A stretch of DNA of 64,000 nt from Lolium rigidum (lineage: Eukaryota; Streptophyta; Magnoliopsida; Poales; Poaceae): NCBI RefSeq assembly GCF_022539505.1, contig NC_061508.1, positions 91,429,276 through 91,493,275 on the forward strand, in the 5' to 3' direction. Positions within the stretch are counted from its first letter, which is position 1; every line of letters begins with the position of its first letter. A model generated the notes under the pieces. That model was not told the origin of the DNA, ran no database searches, and saw only the letters and a list, made by a program, of their open reading frames with translations. This document shows, piece by piece, positions 1 to 11,152 of the stretch. The translations under genes were made by a program, and so were the position numbers.

Positions 1-467
1 TTTGCTTCTTGCCCTCTAGAAATTTGTTGCACACGTTTATGCGATCATGCCCAAGCTAGCTTTATTGGTGGACTTCATGTTGGTATGGAACCATTCTCTT
101 TAAATCTAAATCTCAATTGTGAACTACAGTTGGAGTATTATTTATGTGTAATACCTGCAATGTCTAGGTTGTTCCCCTTCAACAAGTGTCTCTTTGGCAA
201 TATAACTATAGAAGTTAGGAGGAAAGAGCACATGTTTTCATCAAGTGCAAGGAGGTTAACCCGGTGTGTGGTGGAAGCATGGACTGGAGCATGTTTGACA
301 TAAACGATCGCCTGGACAAACGCTGATATGGCACTACATATTGTGTGGAAAATATCGGAGCAATTGATGATTCAACTGATGACTCGCTGTCGGAGTAACC
401 AGAATAGTATCCGTGTAGGAGATATTCCTTTCTCGGTTGAAGATGTTGCTCACTAGGCTTGATGCTA
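1..467. other. Uncharacterised sequence before the gap
   Basis: AT-rich sequence with no long reading frame, no terminal repeat and no recognised transposon signature. It stops at the run of Ns. I see nothing assignable in it. Confidence 0.4.
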
Positions 468-567
468 NNNNNNNNNNNNNNNNNNNNNNNNNNNNNNNNN
501 NNNNNNNNNNNNNNNNNNNNNNNNNNNNNNNNNNNNNNNNNNNNNNNNNNNNNNNNNNNNNNNNNNN
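468..567. other. Assembly gap (100 Ns)
   Basis: Exactly 100 consecutive Ns, the conventional placeholder for a gap of unknown size. Sequence on the two sides should not be assumed to be contiguous. Confidence 0.98.
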
Positions 568-1300
568 TAGTTTGCAAGTAATATGTCGTGGTTGCATTGT
601 GGTACAAAAAAAAATAGAAACTGAAGTAATGCAAATGGATCTTTAGGGAAATCGAAAAGACTTTCATTACAGTACTAAAATCGGTCCTCTAGGACTATTT
701 TTTAAGCCGTATATTCGTTAAATATTTTATAGGCTTGACTATATCGATAGATTCCAGAAACGATAATCTAAAATTTGAGGGTCGAGCACGATACCTACCG
801 CTGCCACTGCTATTTTGTTCTCTCTACACAATCGGCGGAGTGGAACCTGACGCGACGATTTTAGGTCTGATCAACGAGCTGAGCGTCGGTGGTAGCATCT
901 CCCTTCGCAAACCCAGCCGCAGTATCTACCTGATCACTGCACACTCGTGGCAAATACAGTCTCACATCAGGCTGCAGTCGCACGGTCGCACCACACAGTG
1001 AAAGCATTACTGCACGAGCGGTTGACAGATATGCGGCAGTTTAAGCTGCATCTGCAGGTAGCGAGTCCCCTTCGTCGGCGGCCGTCCGAATCGTCTGACG
1101 ACGGCGACTGGTGTCGTTGGGCCATCACATTCGCATCGGCATCGCATCCATTGATATGTTTAGGTTAGTGGAGACAGCTCACACGAAAGTTGCCCTGAGT
1201 GGGTCATCAGATTCGTCGGTAGGAAGAAACACTATATACAACAGCTGACAAAATCACGCATCAGCCGAACACCATAGACCAAATCTTTTAGCCTCAAGGG
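568..1300. other. Uncharacterised sequence downstream of the 710-aa gene
   Basis: Mixed-composition sequence with a GC-richer patch near 1020-1140. It lies 3' of the minus-strand gene ending at 1508; that gene's 3' UTR probably extends to about 1300-1450. No homology, repeat structure or RNA gene is recognisable. Confidence 0.35.
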
Positions 1301-1507
1301 GCCATAGAATTAGTTTCATTTATGTCCGCTATACTACAAAAAGGAAAAAAAATTACATATATAGAGATGTACAAGATATATCATACAAGGGACCTAGTTC
1401 TGCCGCAAAGCAGCTTGTTTCGGGGTTTTCACCTCACTAGGGTTTCCCAACCCTTTTATGTAAGGCATAGCTATAGAAGAGATAGAAGACTTCACATGCT
1501 GGCCGAA

Positions 1508-4382
1508 TCACTGGCGCTCCTCTGACCATACCTCTCTCAGGAGGCTGTATCGCGCGTTCTCCATGGAAGCTCCTCTCTGAGCACTGAAATGCGCGACACC
1601 GTTGGATGGCGAAGATGGAGCGCTCTTGTCGAAAAGGGATGCAAGGGGGGAGTCCAGGTCATCAAGATCGTCATCGCTGGTGTACCCTCTCCTCTGCACC
1701 ATCGAGGATTTCCTGTCTAGCTTTGCACTACCTCCAGTGACTGACACTTTCTCAGCTACATCCAGTTGGGACGGGCGGCGGTATGCGATAGGAGCAGCGA
1801 TGCACGGGAATGCGCTTATCGCATCTTTGCCGGCGCCACGCTCCAGCAAGCTCTGCAGCATAATATCAAATATTGTGTTAGGTACTGCCATGCATGTAGC
1901 ACGGAGTGTTTGATATTTTTAGCACAAAATATAATCCCGCAACACCTTCGTGAGACTGAAACAGTACCTCAGAATTCAGGTCCTCCAGGACTATGCTAGG
2001 AACAGGATCGGGGCAGAACTCATCAGGGGTGAAGTTGCACAAGATTCTTGTTACTAATGGAAGACCGACCGAAGGGCAGATCTGATAGAGATCAAAAGCT
2101 TAATCACAGCTGAATCCAACAGAAAACGGTACAATGACTCGTCAGAAGCTATGCGTGAACACTGACCTCTTTCCTGATAGACTTTTCAAGAAGCATGTCC
2201 TTGGGGAGCATCAGTAGATCACTCAGTTCATTGAGCAGTTGAAAAGATTTCGCTTTGGCTGTACCTCTTCTTTCATCGCTGCCATTTCCTATGTCAAGAC
2301 CTTCATCGTCAGAGTCATCAGCATCAATGCCCAGGTTATCCGTCAACCATCTTGACCAATTTCCGATCTGCGTAGCCATTTATTCCATACAAATTAATTG
2401 TTTGAGGTGCAATGACATCTCATTAATGCATTCATAATGTAGCTAATGCACAATAATTTGATATCCTGCTCAATAATCATCCTAACACAAAATGTGTTTA
2501 CAAACATTATTTGGGAATGTACTTGAAATATGAAAGGTAAATTAGGTACATACAGAGTTTTTCAGCTGCGCGCCTGATCCAAAGCTTAGCTCGCCGGCTG
2601 GAATTGGCAGGACTTTTGCGTCAACGATTGGGTCAGATATAGGATCAGTTGGTATCTCACTAGCTGATTCACGAAGGATGGCATTGAACATTGCAACATC
2701 TAAACGGGCTACACATTGCTCCATCACCTGATGATAGCAGAACATGTCAAATACATAAACATGTTACAGTAGCAATAACGAAAGATGCCTATTCTTTTGA
2801 AACTAAGGCCGTCGATGAATACCAGTTTTGCCAATACTGGCAAACAGCCACACTCATGCCCACCAGCACGAAGGGGGCAAATCCTGCTGAACACGTCGTG
2901 AAATGCAGCCTTCCACAAGTTAACAGAAAAGGCGCCTTGCTGCTGATCACCCAAAGAAGGGCCTGACACTCTCCTAGCCTTTGGGGTTGAGGAACCTTCT
3001 GCTGGGGTTTGCATGTGAGGAGTTAATGCCTGGAAAAGAACATTCTTCAGAAAATTCACAATGTGGAGAAACAAGAATTATTTGGAAATCAGTAGGGCTA
3101 AGAGAATCACTACAGAGTAATTCTTATAGGATTGCAAGCCCAGTTTGGAGCAAGGGATGTTCACGGTTAAGATTTAAGAGTCAACAAGATCATATGATCT
3201 GAGTAAAATGTTACCTGCCACCACACTGTCTCGACAATCCGAGAAAATATCCAGGATTCAATCCTCTCTAGTGCAGCTAAAAGTGTACTTGTTTCCTTCC
3301 AATCATCTGGTATCTGCAGTACAGCATGTTTGGTTTGCTTCCCATTGGAGTTGTTTTTCCATAGCATTGCCGTAGATTTCCCGTCAAACCACTGTGCACC
3401 ATCATTTACACTGTTAGTCGTCCTGGTTGGAGTCAATTGATGTGAAATGTCAAAAGATTTTGAGATTATCTCCCTGAGGACAACTGTATTGGACAGCCAG
3501 AATGTTAACCTGCATTAAGCGTAAATTATTAACAGAAAAAACATAATTCTCTCATATGCTCAGTATAGCAATATCAATATCTTACCTTGAAGCATCATTA
3601 CTGCAGGACTTCGCAACAAAAACAAGACCAGAAACAGTGTTTTTTGCTACTGAAGCTCTCTTATCTGAGGACCAAACCTTGGATGCATGAATGTACAGCC
3701 TAGAAAGACGCCGAGCTGGGGTATGCACCTTATGTGCTGAACTTCCATGCTCAGGCAATACAGAGTACAGAGAAACTTCGAGTGCTGCAACTTCACGAAG
3801 TTCCTGCTCCAATTTCTCAAGTTTTGACTGTAGTTCCACATTCTTTTCATGTAGAACTGTTTTGTCATCATCAACTATCTTTTCTTCAATATCAACAATT
3901 TCATCATCAGTACCTGTACTCTGATCGCAATGTGGAGCTTCATCTAACACATCAATCTCTTTGGCCTCTTCGCTGCATCTATCATCAGTGGTTCCAGCCT
4001 CACTAACCATATCATCTGTTTCCTCAGACAGTTCCGATGGAGCGCGAGAAGGGATTTTTACAATACCTGGTCTTCTAACTTCAAGCGTTTTAGCAGCATT
4101 ACCTGCGTTCCATGGTTTCGGAGATCTGTTCAGAGTGTTGTTTGATGCTTTCGGTTGCAGCTTGTTTTGAACTGGTCGACTGGTGCTACTTTTGGCCATG
4201 CGGGGGCTATTTTCTTTTGTATCTTTTCTCAACAGCTTCTTTGAACCCACTGAAACTCTCTTCACTCTACTATCTTCCTTACCACGAGCCTCACCTTGTG
4301 ATGAGACAGAAGCTCTGGCTGGCTCATAATCTGATCCAACTCTCTTCTCATCTCTCACTTCCCCATTCTCTTTGGCACCCAT
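1508..4382 (-). CDS. Plant coiled-coil protein, At2g42320/At3g57780-like ('nucleolar gar2-related'), 710 aa, seven coding exons
   Basis: Coding exons (minus strand, in order) are 4382-3586, 3509-3215, 3029-2823, 2727-2554, 2367-2167, 2081-1968 and 1852-1508. Every intron is GT-AG, the frame is open throughout, and the total is 2133 nt including the stop. The N-terminal ~170 residues are charged and low-complexity. Residues ~176-206 form a predicted coiled coil. The conserved part starts at ~225 (SRLYIHASKVW) and continues with RLTFWLSNTVVLREI (~266), ALERIESWIFSRIVETVWWQ, PLRAGGHECGCLPVLAKLV, GNWSRWLTDNLG and VTRILCNFTPDEFCPDPVP (exon 7). From memory, these motifs typify a plant-only family including Arabidopsis At2g42320 and At3g57780, and resemble the C-terminal part of plant EEIG1/EHBP1-type proteins such as At3g01810. 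Biochemical function is unknown. The start is the first ATG after a 5' UTR intron. The gene looks intact. Confidence 0.88.
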
Positions 4383-6015
4383 TTCAGAATACCTCTAGTT
4401 TATTAATCTGGTACCTGCAGAATAATAAGTAGAAATGGTTACATCTTTCTAGCCATGAATCAACTATAAAGGAATTCAAGAAACAGGTCTGAAGATATGT
4501 TACAAAAATTGGGTGCTGATACTGGTTAGCAATAATAAGAAAAAGAAAGCACACCTCAGAAATGCGCTGTCTAACCTAAGGGTTGAACTGGTGAAACCCC
4601 AACTTTCTGAAGCCAAATCACCACTCTCATGTCCATATGATTTAACCCAAAGGACCTTGAACTCTAGGATGTGATGCCAAAATCAAGCTACCTAGGGACA
4701 CTACGGATGGTAAATATTTTTTGAAACTTTATCGATGTTAGTCTTATGTAATTGACCAAAGAAGGCCATGGTTGAGACCGTGAATCTACAAAGGTACATG
4801 GGGCCTTACTATCAAATCATTGGTGCTCCACTTTGGAGATCCAAGATTAAACAAGTCCATAAAAAGGTTCAAGTGCTTTAATAGCAGTTAAACTTGTTCA
4901 GCGGATTTACGCGTACCTAAATCAAAATTGCTTATATGTGATACTAGGAACCACGGTACGAAATATACATACAATTAGGCAATTACCAAAAGTAAAGTAA
5001 ATTCATCTTTCTTATGAAGGAAAATGAGTAGGCCAAATTCCTGCAAAAAGATTTAAAAAGGTAACCTGCTTAACTACTTTGCACGAGACGCAGTAGCATA
5101 GGAGATCCCGAGAAGAGAACACAAATACTCCCAAAATCTTAACCATTGCCCACAATTACCAATCATCAGCAGTAACAACCAGCTAGACCGGCGCAGTGCT
5201 TCCGATAGTACGCTGCGAATGGTCAATTCACTAATCAGTGACATGGAAAAGAACACGTTACTCCAGTAGTACAATATTCCTCCATAAATGCAGATGGTAA
5301 ATGATGACCAACCAAACCAAACAAGGAAACAACCGCTCCGGAATTCCGAACATTCAAGACGGCAACTACCTTGCTCGTATCGCAAGGAAAGCTGAGCAGG
5401 CAAAAGGCAAGCGAGAATTCAACAGCAAACGGGAACGCAGGAACGCGGATCAGAAGCTACCACCACGAATCTACGCCCCGCGTGCTCAACTCGTCGGGGG
5501 GAATGCAAGGACAATCGTGGGGAAACGAATCAATGCGGCTCTCGTCAATCGGAGAGGGCCGCCACGAACCGAATGATGGAACTCCCCAAGCAGAACCGAC
5601 TCCCAGCCAGAAGCCAATAATCTAGAGCGTGAATAAAATAATAAGGATCGAATCCAGCGCAGAAGTCTGTTCAAATCAAGAGCGGCGCGGCTCCCGGAGA
5701 TCCGGTGGAGGCCTCGCGGAGCAAGGTTCCGGGACCGGGCGAGCACGGCAATGAAATGGAGGAGAAAATGAGTTGCTCACCGGTCCTCGTGCGGCGGCCG
5801 CAGGCGGCAGCGGCGCCGACCGGCGTTTCGCCGGGAGCCGCGCGACTCAATGCGGGGAGCTGCAATAGGGGAGGACTTCGCCGCAGCTTCTGCTTTGCTT
5901 GCGGCGGTGGTCCCCGCGCGCGGCCGTCGGCGCGAGAGGCGACGCAGGCGACGCTCGTGGGTGAACTGGCGCTTGGAACCGGTGTGGGCGGAGTGGTGGT
6001 CGTCCTGGAGCGAGA
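4383..6015 (-). other. 5' UTR with a 1.37-kb leader intron of the 710-aa gene
   Basis: Just upstream of the ATG, an acceptor (CTGCAG then GTACC) ends at 4415, leaving 32 nt of leader in the coding exon (4414-4383). A matching donor GTGAGC at 5780-5775 defines a non-coding first exon from about 6015 to 5781, in a strongly CpG-rich stretch. The implied intron is 5780-4415. Plus-strand reading frames across 5300-6118 are by-products of this GC-rich leader. The exon boundary is inferred from splice signals and has no transcript support. Confidence 0.6.
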
Positions 6016-6043
6016 GGGGGGTCGTGTGGGGGAGGAGTCGCTG

Positions 6044-6049
6044 TTTATA
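6044..6049 (-). promoter_or_regulatory. TATA box of the 710-aa gene
   Basis: On the minus strand the sequence reads CTATAAACAGC, with TATAAA at 6049-6044. It sits about 30 nt upstream of the expected transcription start near 6015 and next to the CpG-rich leader exon. Confidence 0.6.
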
Positions 6050-6059
6050 GCGGCCGTTC

Positions 6060-6568
6060 AGCGTGTTTTCACTTTTCCACTTGAAGACACGGCCGGATCC
6101 GGTCACCACTTTTGGTGAGGGTGGCTCGATTTTCATTTTCGTATTTCTGCCATTGGAAGATTCAGAAAATCCGAGGGAAAATTGATGTTGCAATTTAAAC
6201 GTCTAATTATAAGATTAAACTAAGATAATCATCTACTCATACAATTAAATTAAGATACTCTACACTTTTTTACAGTTATTTGTTTTCTATCATAAGTTTG
6301 GATAAAGACATTTGATTAACATTACATTAGTATTGCATTTTTTGCATCCTATATTCTTGTTGCTTCTTGATGTTTCTTTGTGTGTCGTTTTTAAACTTGT
6401 TGCTGGCTTTTCAACAAACTCAGATTCATTGAAAACAAATTCTTATGCATCTTCTTTTGCGTTTTCGAGTTTAGAAGTATTTACTGTTTCTTGGCGTTGA
6501 GAGGATCCCTCTCTAAAATAATCTAAAAACAATCTTGTTGCGGTTCTGGTCGTCGTTATATTTCCAAC
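6060..6568. other. Upstream intergenic sequence
   Basis: Promoter-proximal sequence followed by AT-rich DNA from about 6180 onward. No genes or clear repeats. It ends where a GC-rich Copia-type LTR begins; the boundary is not sharp. Confidence 0.4.
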
Positions 6569-7353
6569 GAAATTCGTTTTATCTTAATCAAAATTCGAAA
6601 ACTCTCTGAAGTTTAGTTCTTTCGAGAAAACTGCATTTAAGGGGTTTCTGGCGAGACCGGCCCTTGGGCCGGGCACCATGCCGGTGAACTTCGGATGCCC
6701 TTACTGCATGCCTTTTCGGCTATGGGCCGGTGGCCCGCCGGCTGGTTCGGCCCGTCGGTTTGGTTCGGCCTAGGCTCCGGCCCAACCAGCCGTATTGCCA
6801 ATTTGGTTCGACGGCCTATTCAGTCGTTGGCAGCAATTTTGGCGGGTGAACCGGCTCGCCGACCTGGGCGCAGGTTGGTCCGTCCTGTGGCCCGGCGTTG
6901 CCGGTTTGCCTCACAGAAAACCTTTCAAATGGCTAGTTTTCTCCCTTGATCTATAAATAGTCTTTCTTCCTCCTTGAGGAGGCAATATCAACAATTATAT
7001 TTACCCTCTCCCTCTTATACTCAATTGTTGAACCTCAAAAACTTGCTTCCTCTCCATTTCCTCCCATGATTCTTGCATCTTCTTGAGAGATTTGAAATAG
7101 GAGATCTAGATCTACAATCTTCACCAATAAATTCCTCCTCTAAGTGAGGGGGACTCTTGGGATCTAGATCTTGGAGTCATTTGTTCATTTCCTCCATTGT
7201 TCTTTCTCCCTAGTTTCTCCACAACATTTGTTGCTTTGGTCGAATTTTAGTGTCAAGGATCGGAGCACCCTCGATGTTCTTGATTTTGCATCCTCGCATT
7301 AGTGTTTATCTCTCCATTACGATAGTTCGAGTGAGAGACCATGAGCTTGTTAC

Positions 7354-8267
7354 TGTTTGAGGGGTTACTGAAATAACATCTCTCCATAATTATGGTTTTG
7401 TGTGTTTGATGGCAACATGTGTGATAATATAACGTGGCTTAGTGTGCATATATGATCTAAAGTTTCTTTGAACCAAGAATAATTAAAAGGGAAGAATCAT
7501 TTGATGAAAAGGAAGAAGAAAGAAAGGAAATGGGAATTTCCAGGCCGGAAATTCCGGCCCAGAATTCTCAAAATTTTCGGCCCCCAAAATTCGGCTAAGG
7601 ACCTAAGGTCCGGGCTCTCAGTACACTCCCAAAAATTTGGCTGCACATTTCTGTTGAGCCACAATAAACACAAGATTCACTTGATCTCCTCCTCCAACCA
7701 TCCAAAGCTCTTGATCTTTGGGGAATCGAAGGAGAAGACCCGATCTACATCTTCACCGAAGAGATTTACATTTCCCCCTCATTTGCTTGAGGGCCCCTTT
7801 GCTAGTGTTCCCTTTTGGAAACCCTAGTTGTTTGTGGTTGTGTTGTTACAGCTATTGGGAACCTCCAATTTGATTGTGAATGTGTGCCCTAAGAACCTTG
7901 TAAAGGTCCGGTTTCCGCCTCGAGAAAATCCCTTGGAGTTTCTCACCGGAGAATAGGGTGAGGCCTTTGTGGCTTTGGTTAGGCCTTTGTGGCGACCACA
8001 CCCCTCCAAACGTAGACGTACTTCCCCTCAAAAGGAAGGAACTACGGGAATCATCCATTTGTCTCCTCGTGCTCCACTCTCGGTTACCTCTATCTTTGAT
8101 TGCATTATTATATCTTGTCTAGCTATATCTTTCTTAGTTGTATACCTTGTCATTCACATAGTTGCATATCTAGAGAATTTACCTTTGTGTCAAGCCTAAA
8201 TTCAAAAAGAACTAAAAATTGGTAGCACCTATTCACCCCCCTCTAGGTACGGCATATGATCCTTTCA
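7354..8267 (+). mobile_element. Solo LTR, Copia-type, 914 bp
   Basis: Begins TGTTTGAGGGG and ends GATCCTTTCA, flanked by perfect 5-bp duplications GTTAC at 7349-7353 and 8268-8272. The 3' part carries the cttattcacccccctctagg-like pyrimidine tract (here ctattcacccccctctagg) typical of grass Copia LTRs. No internal domain or second LTR is present, so it is a recombination-derived solo LTR lying inside an older LTR. Confidence 0.85.
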
Positions 8268-8416
8268 GTTACCTCTTAGTTGGCTTGGCGGTTGGTGCTC
8301 CGGTGACCTTTCACGGAAGATTGTGCAGAGGCATGGGCTTCTCCTTCGTGGAGATTTTGAAGTGGTTGTGGAGCTTGCCATCTCCGGGGTGGAGGAAAAT
8401 ATAACCATAAGGAAAA

Positions 8417-8803
8417 TGACAAGGGATTAACTTATCAATGCCTACAGGTTGTAGACTAGGGTTTAGTTGGAAGTAGAGGGCAAGTAGATCTCGAAGGTTT
8501 CAGCCGAAAAGTACTCGACGATTATGAAAACTAGGGTTTGGGAGACAATGATTCGATCCTCTCTTTGTCCCTCGACCCCCCCTTATATAGGAGGTGGAGC
8601 CGAGGGATTCGTATTGTACAAGTTACAAAGTCCGGGAAGGTTTCCAACTCATCCCGTAAGATTACAAACATCATCTTCTAATACAACTTCTAACTTTCCT
8701 TAATATCAACTTGGGCTTCCGATTCTTCTTATTCTTCGAGTCGTGGGCCTTCAATAAACCCCGGGTACCATCTTCGGCAGGCCCATTGGGGATGCCTATG
8801 TCA
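8417..8803 (-). repeat. 3' LTR of the Tat-type Gypsy element
   Basis: 387 bp, almost identical to the LTR at 19023-19408. I see one substitution (agggtttggg against aggatttggg) and one base in a C homopolymer (7 against 6). It contains its own TATA box on the minus strand (CTATATAAGG, around 8582-8592). Confidence 0.93.
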
Positions 8804-8820
8804 GTAGCCCCCGAGATTTT
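8804..8820 (-). other. Polypurine tract of the Tat-type Gypsy element
   Basis: ATCTCGGGGGCTAC on the minus strand abuts the first base of the 3' LTR. Related CTCGGGGGCT motifs recur upstream of it (see the 9335-10830 entry). Confidence 0.7.
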
Positions 8821-9334
8821 GCTTGAATCGTAGAGTCAAGGAAAATCTCCACTGTTTATATTTACTCGACAACTTTAAACTTCTCTATATTTCTTTATAT
8901 GAATTTCTATATTGTACAGGGATAATGGTAATTGGGGCTAGTTCATCTGACGGATCAGGTACTAGTTAACTGCTCTAGTGGCTATCCGCAAAAACCTACT
9001 TCAAGATCACGTCCCCGGACATGATCTCGGGATACTGGTGTAAACTTCGACGAGTGCCGCTTAAGGTCTTACCATTCCGTCGAGTCCCGGTCCATATTTA
9101 TCGGGTACCTAACGCGTCCGTTAGGATTTTTCTTCGTATATGTTGATACGGATAAAAGTAGCAAACCGACGTCGAGACGGCGCCACGCCACTCGAACGGA
9201 TCCGGGGTCTTACCTTCGCAAAGTTTTGCGGCATTCGGAAATTGTTCGCAACTTTGGCGTTCTGAGAATATATTGTCGAGTGCTTATTCGGCTGTTGGAA
9301 TGGCACATTTTATTGAGTCAACGGATGACTTATA

Positions 9335-10830
9335 TTGCTCTCCCGATGGGAGTATATGTAGAGTTACTTTATAACTCGAAATATACTCTCTTGCTTTTCT
9401 ATCTTTTTTTTTTATAATTTCATCGTGCACGCGAACAGCGTTCCCGATGGGAGTAGCCCCCGAGGCTACAGCCAAGGACTTGTACTTGGGTGTAGGCTCC
9501 ATGCCTTATGCCGCTATATTTTCTTTTTTCTCCCGATATTTTCAAATCTCTCGGGTGCGCGAACAGCGCTCCCGATGGGAGTAGCCCCCGAGGCTATGAA
9601 CAAATATTTGTATTTGGTCATAGGCTCCCACCATTTCTATTTTGTCTTTCTCGAATTTTTCAATTTTTCCAAAGTAGCCCCCGAGCATTTGATCATAAAC
9701 TTGTATTTGATCAAAAGCTCTCCAATATCTCTTGCTGTCGCCTATTTTATGAAAATATTTAGTCGAAATTTTCCTTGCTGAAGTGACATCATTGCTGACG
9801 ATAACCACGACCACTGTTCCTGGAAATCGCGAGATGTTCTCTCTCGCTCCCTTGCGGGCCCCAATTACGCATCATATTGACACGTCGTGCAAGTGGGGGA
9901 CACACGTCCTCCGCTTTTCCTGGCGCACGCACTGTAACGTCTGTAGGGTGAATGCAAGGACAAATCTTCTCGTCAACCTTTCTCTTGACCATGGTTCTTT
10001 GTTCTGGGCCACTCCTGAGCGGACCCGACAAATTGTTAGGTTTCAAGACCGTGCCTGTCAGGTTCGCGAGTTCCTTGATTTCTGCACCAGGACATTGACT
10101 TTGGTTTACAAGACGCTGTTTCCTCGAAATGAGGCACCCGACACTATTCTTGGGTTATTGGAGAAGTTTCAAGATGCTCCTCGTATCCATCACTTTGTAC
10201 GAGCTCAACTATCTGATGGTGCCAGGTTTGCGATGATGATGATCAAAATCTGCTATCCCAAGTTTGACATGAGCCAAATTGTTACCAAGTGCTTACCCAA
10301 GATGGCGAAGAGGAAGAGGGATGTCAGCAAAATTGATGATTATGTGACCCCTGTGGCAGAAGATATGATGGATGAACTTCTTCGGATGGACTCGAATTCT
10401 TCGAAAGGGCGAGTTATGCTGAACATAGTACTCGCACTGCAAATACTGGACGGATGACCATAGATAATATATTGAGCCGGAATTGATTTTCCTGTTGATT
10501 TTCTTCAAATATGACGCCCTGTATTGTTGCAAACATATACTATATTGTACAACTTAAAAATATTTCTTTTTTTTTTTGGCCCCCGAATGTTTCGGTGGTA
10601 AAACCTCTTTGTTGTGTATGCGAGGCTGTAAACCAAGGCAACCAAATTTTTATTGAGGATACTATATTTGCGGGTATAAGCCCCCGAGTATTTTGTTCCT
10701 TTGCTGATTGCTATTTTGTATTTTCTTTTTATTTGGCGAGGTATTTGATACCAAGGCGAAATATTTCTTGCACATTGGATTTATCTATGTTGTGTATGTG
10801 TTGTAACTTCGAGGCGTAAGCCCCCGAGTA
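9335..10830 (-). repeat. Repeated PPT-like motifs in the 3' region of the Tat-type element
   Basis: The plus-strand motif gtagcccccgaggct (or agcccccgagta) recurs at about 9446, 9580, 9676, 10679 and 10819, besides the true tract at 8804. Two of them sit in a ~131-bp direct repeat that starts cgaacagcgytcccgatggg (about 9431 and 9562). A degenerate third copy of its 'tcccgatgggagta' part is near 9344. On the element's sense strand these read CTCGGGGGCTAC, like the polypurine tract. Confidence 0.7.
9783..10457 (+). CDS. Antisense extra ORF (aORF) of the Tat-type Gypsy element, 224 aa
   Basis: An open plus-strand frame lies between the integrase end and the 3' LTR, opposite to gag-pol. The recognisable portion starts at ~residue 80 (RFQDRACQVREFLDFC) and includes APDTILGLLEKFQDA, VRAQLSDGARFAMMMIK, a basic KMAKRKRDVSKIDD stretch and TPVAEDMMDELLRMD. 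The N-terminal 70 residues and the last dozen look non-homologous, so the true ORF was probably longer and spliced or is truncated. Extra ORFs at this place, often antisense, are known from Tat-lineage elements; their function is unproven. No catalytic motif is visible. Confidence 0.65.
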   Translation: MTSLLTITTTTVPGNREMFSLAPLRAPITHHIDTSCKWGTHVLRFSWRTHCNVCRVNARTNLLVNLSLDHGSLFWATPERTRQIVRFQDRACQVREFLDFCTRTLTLVYKTLFPRNEAPDTILGLLEKFQDAPRIHHFVRAQLSDGARFAMMMIKICYPKFDMSQIVTKCLPKMAKRKRDVSKIDDYVTPVAEDMMDELLRMDSNSSKGRVMLNIVLALQILDG

Positions 10831-11152
10831 TGTCGACGAAAAGATGTGTATCTCATCACTATATTTTATTATATTGCAGCACCGCGAGCCCGCCTCATTA
10901 AAAACCTTTCCAGCCCCACTCGGTGCCCAGAAAAGGAAAAGAGTGCGTCTGAAAACTCGCGGGCGTTTCGAGTACATTGTATTCTTACAAAGGAGGACTA
11001 TATTTCGACTCTAGGCGTAGAAACGCCTCGAGCTGCGCCACGTTCCAGGGGTTTTTCTCGGGAACCCTCGTCTTCTTGTCCTTGATTCCGTACGCTCCTC
11101 CTTCGATTACTTCGTGACGACGTAAGGGCTCAGCCATGGTGACTCGAGCTTT

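Noticed and set aside
5301..6118. Several GC-rich open frames on both strands (up to 138 aa)
   Set aside because: They overlap each other in the CpG-rich leader exon and promoter of the minus-strand gene and show no motif.
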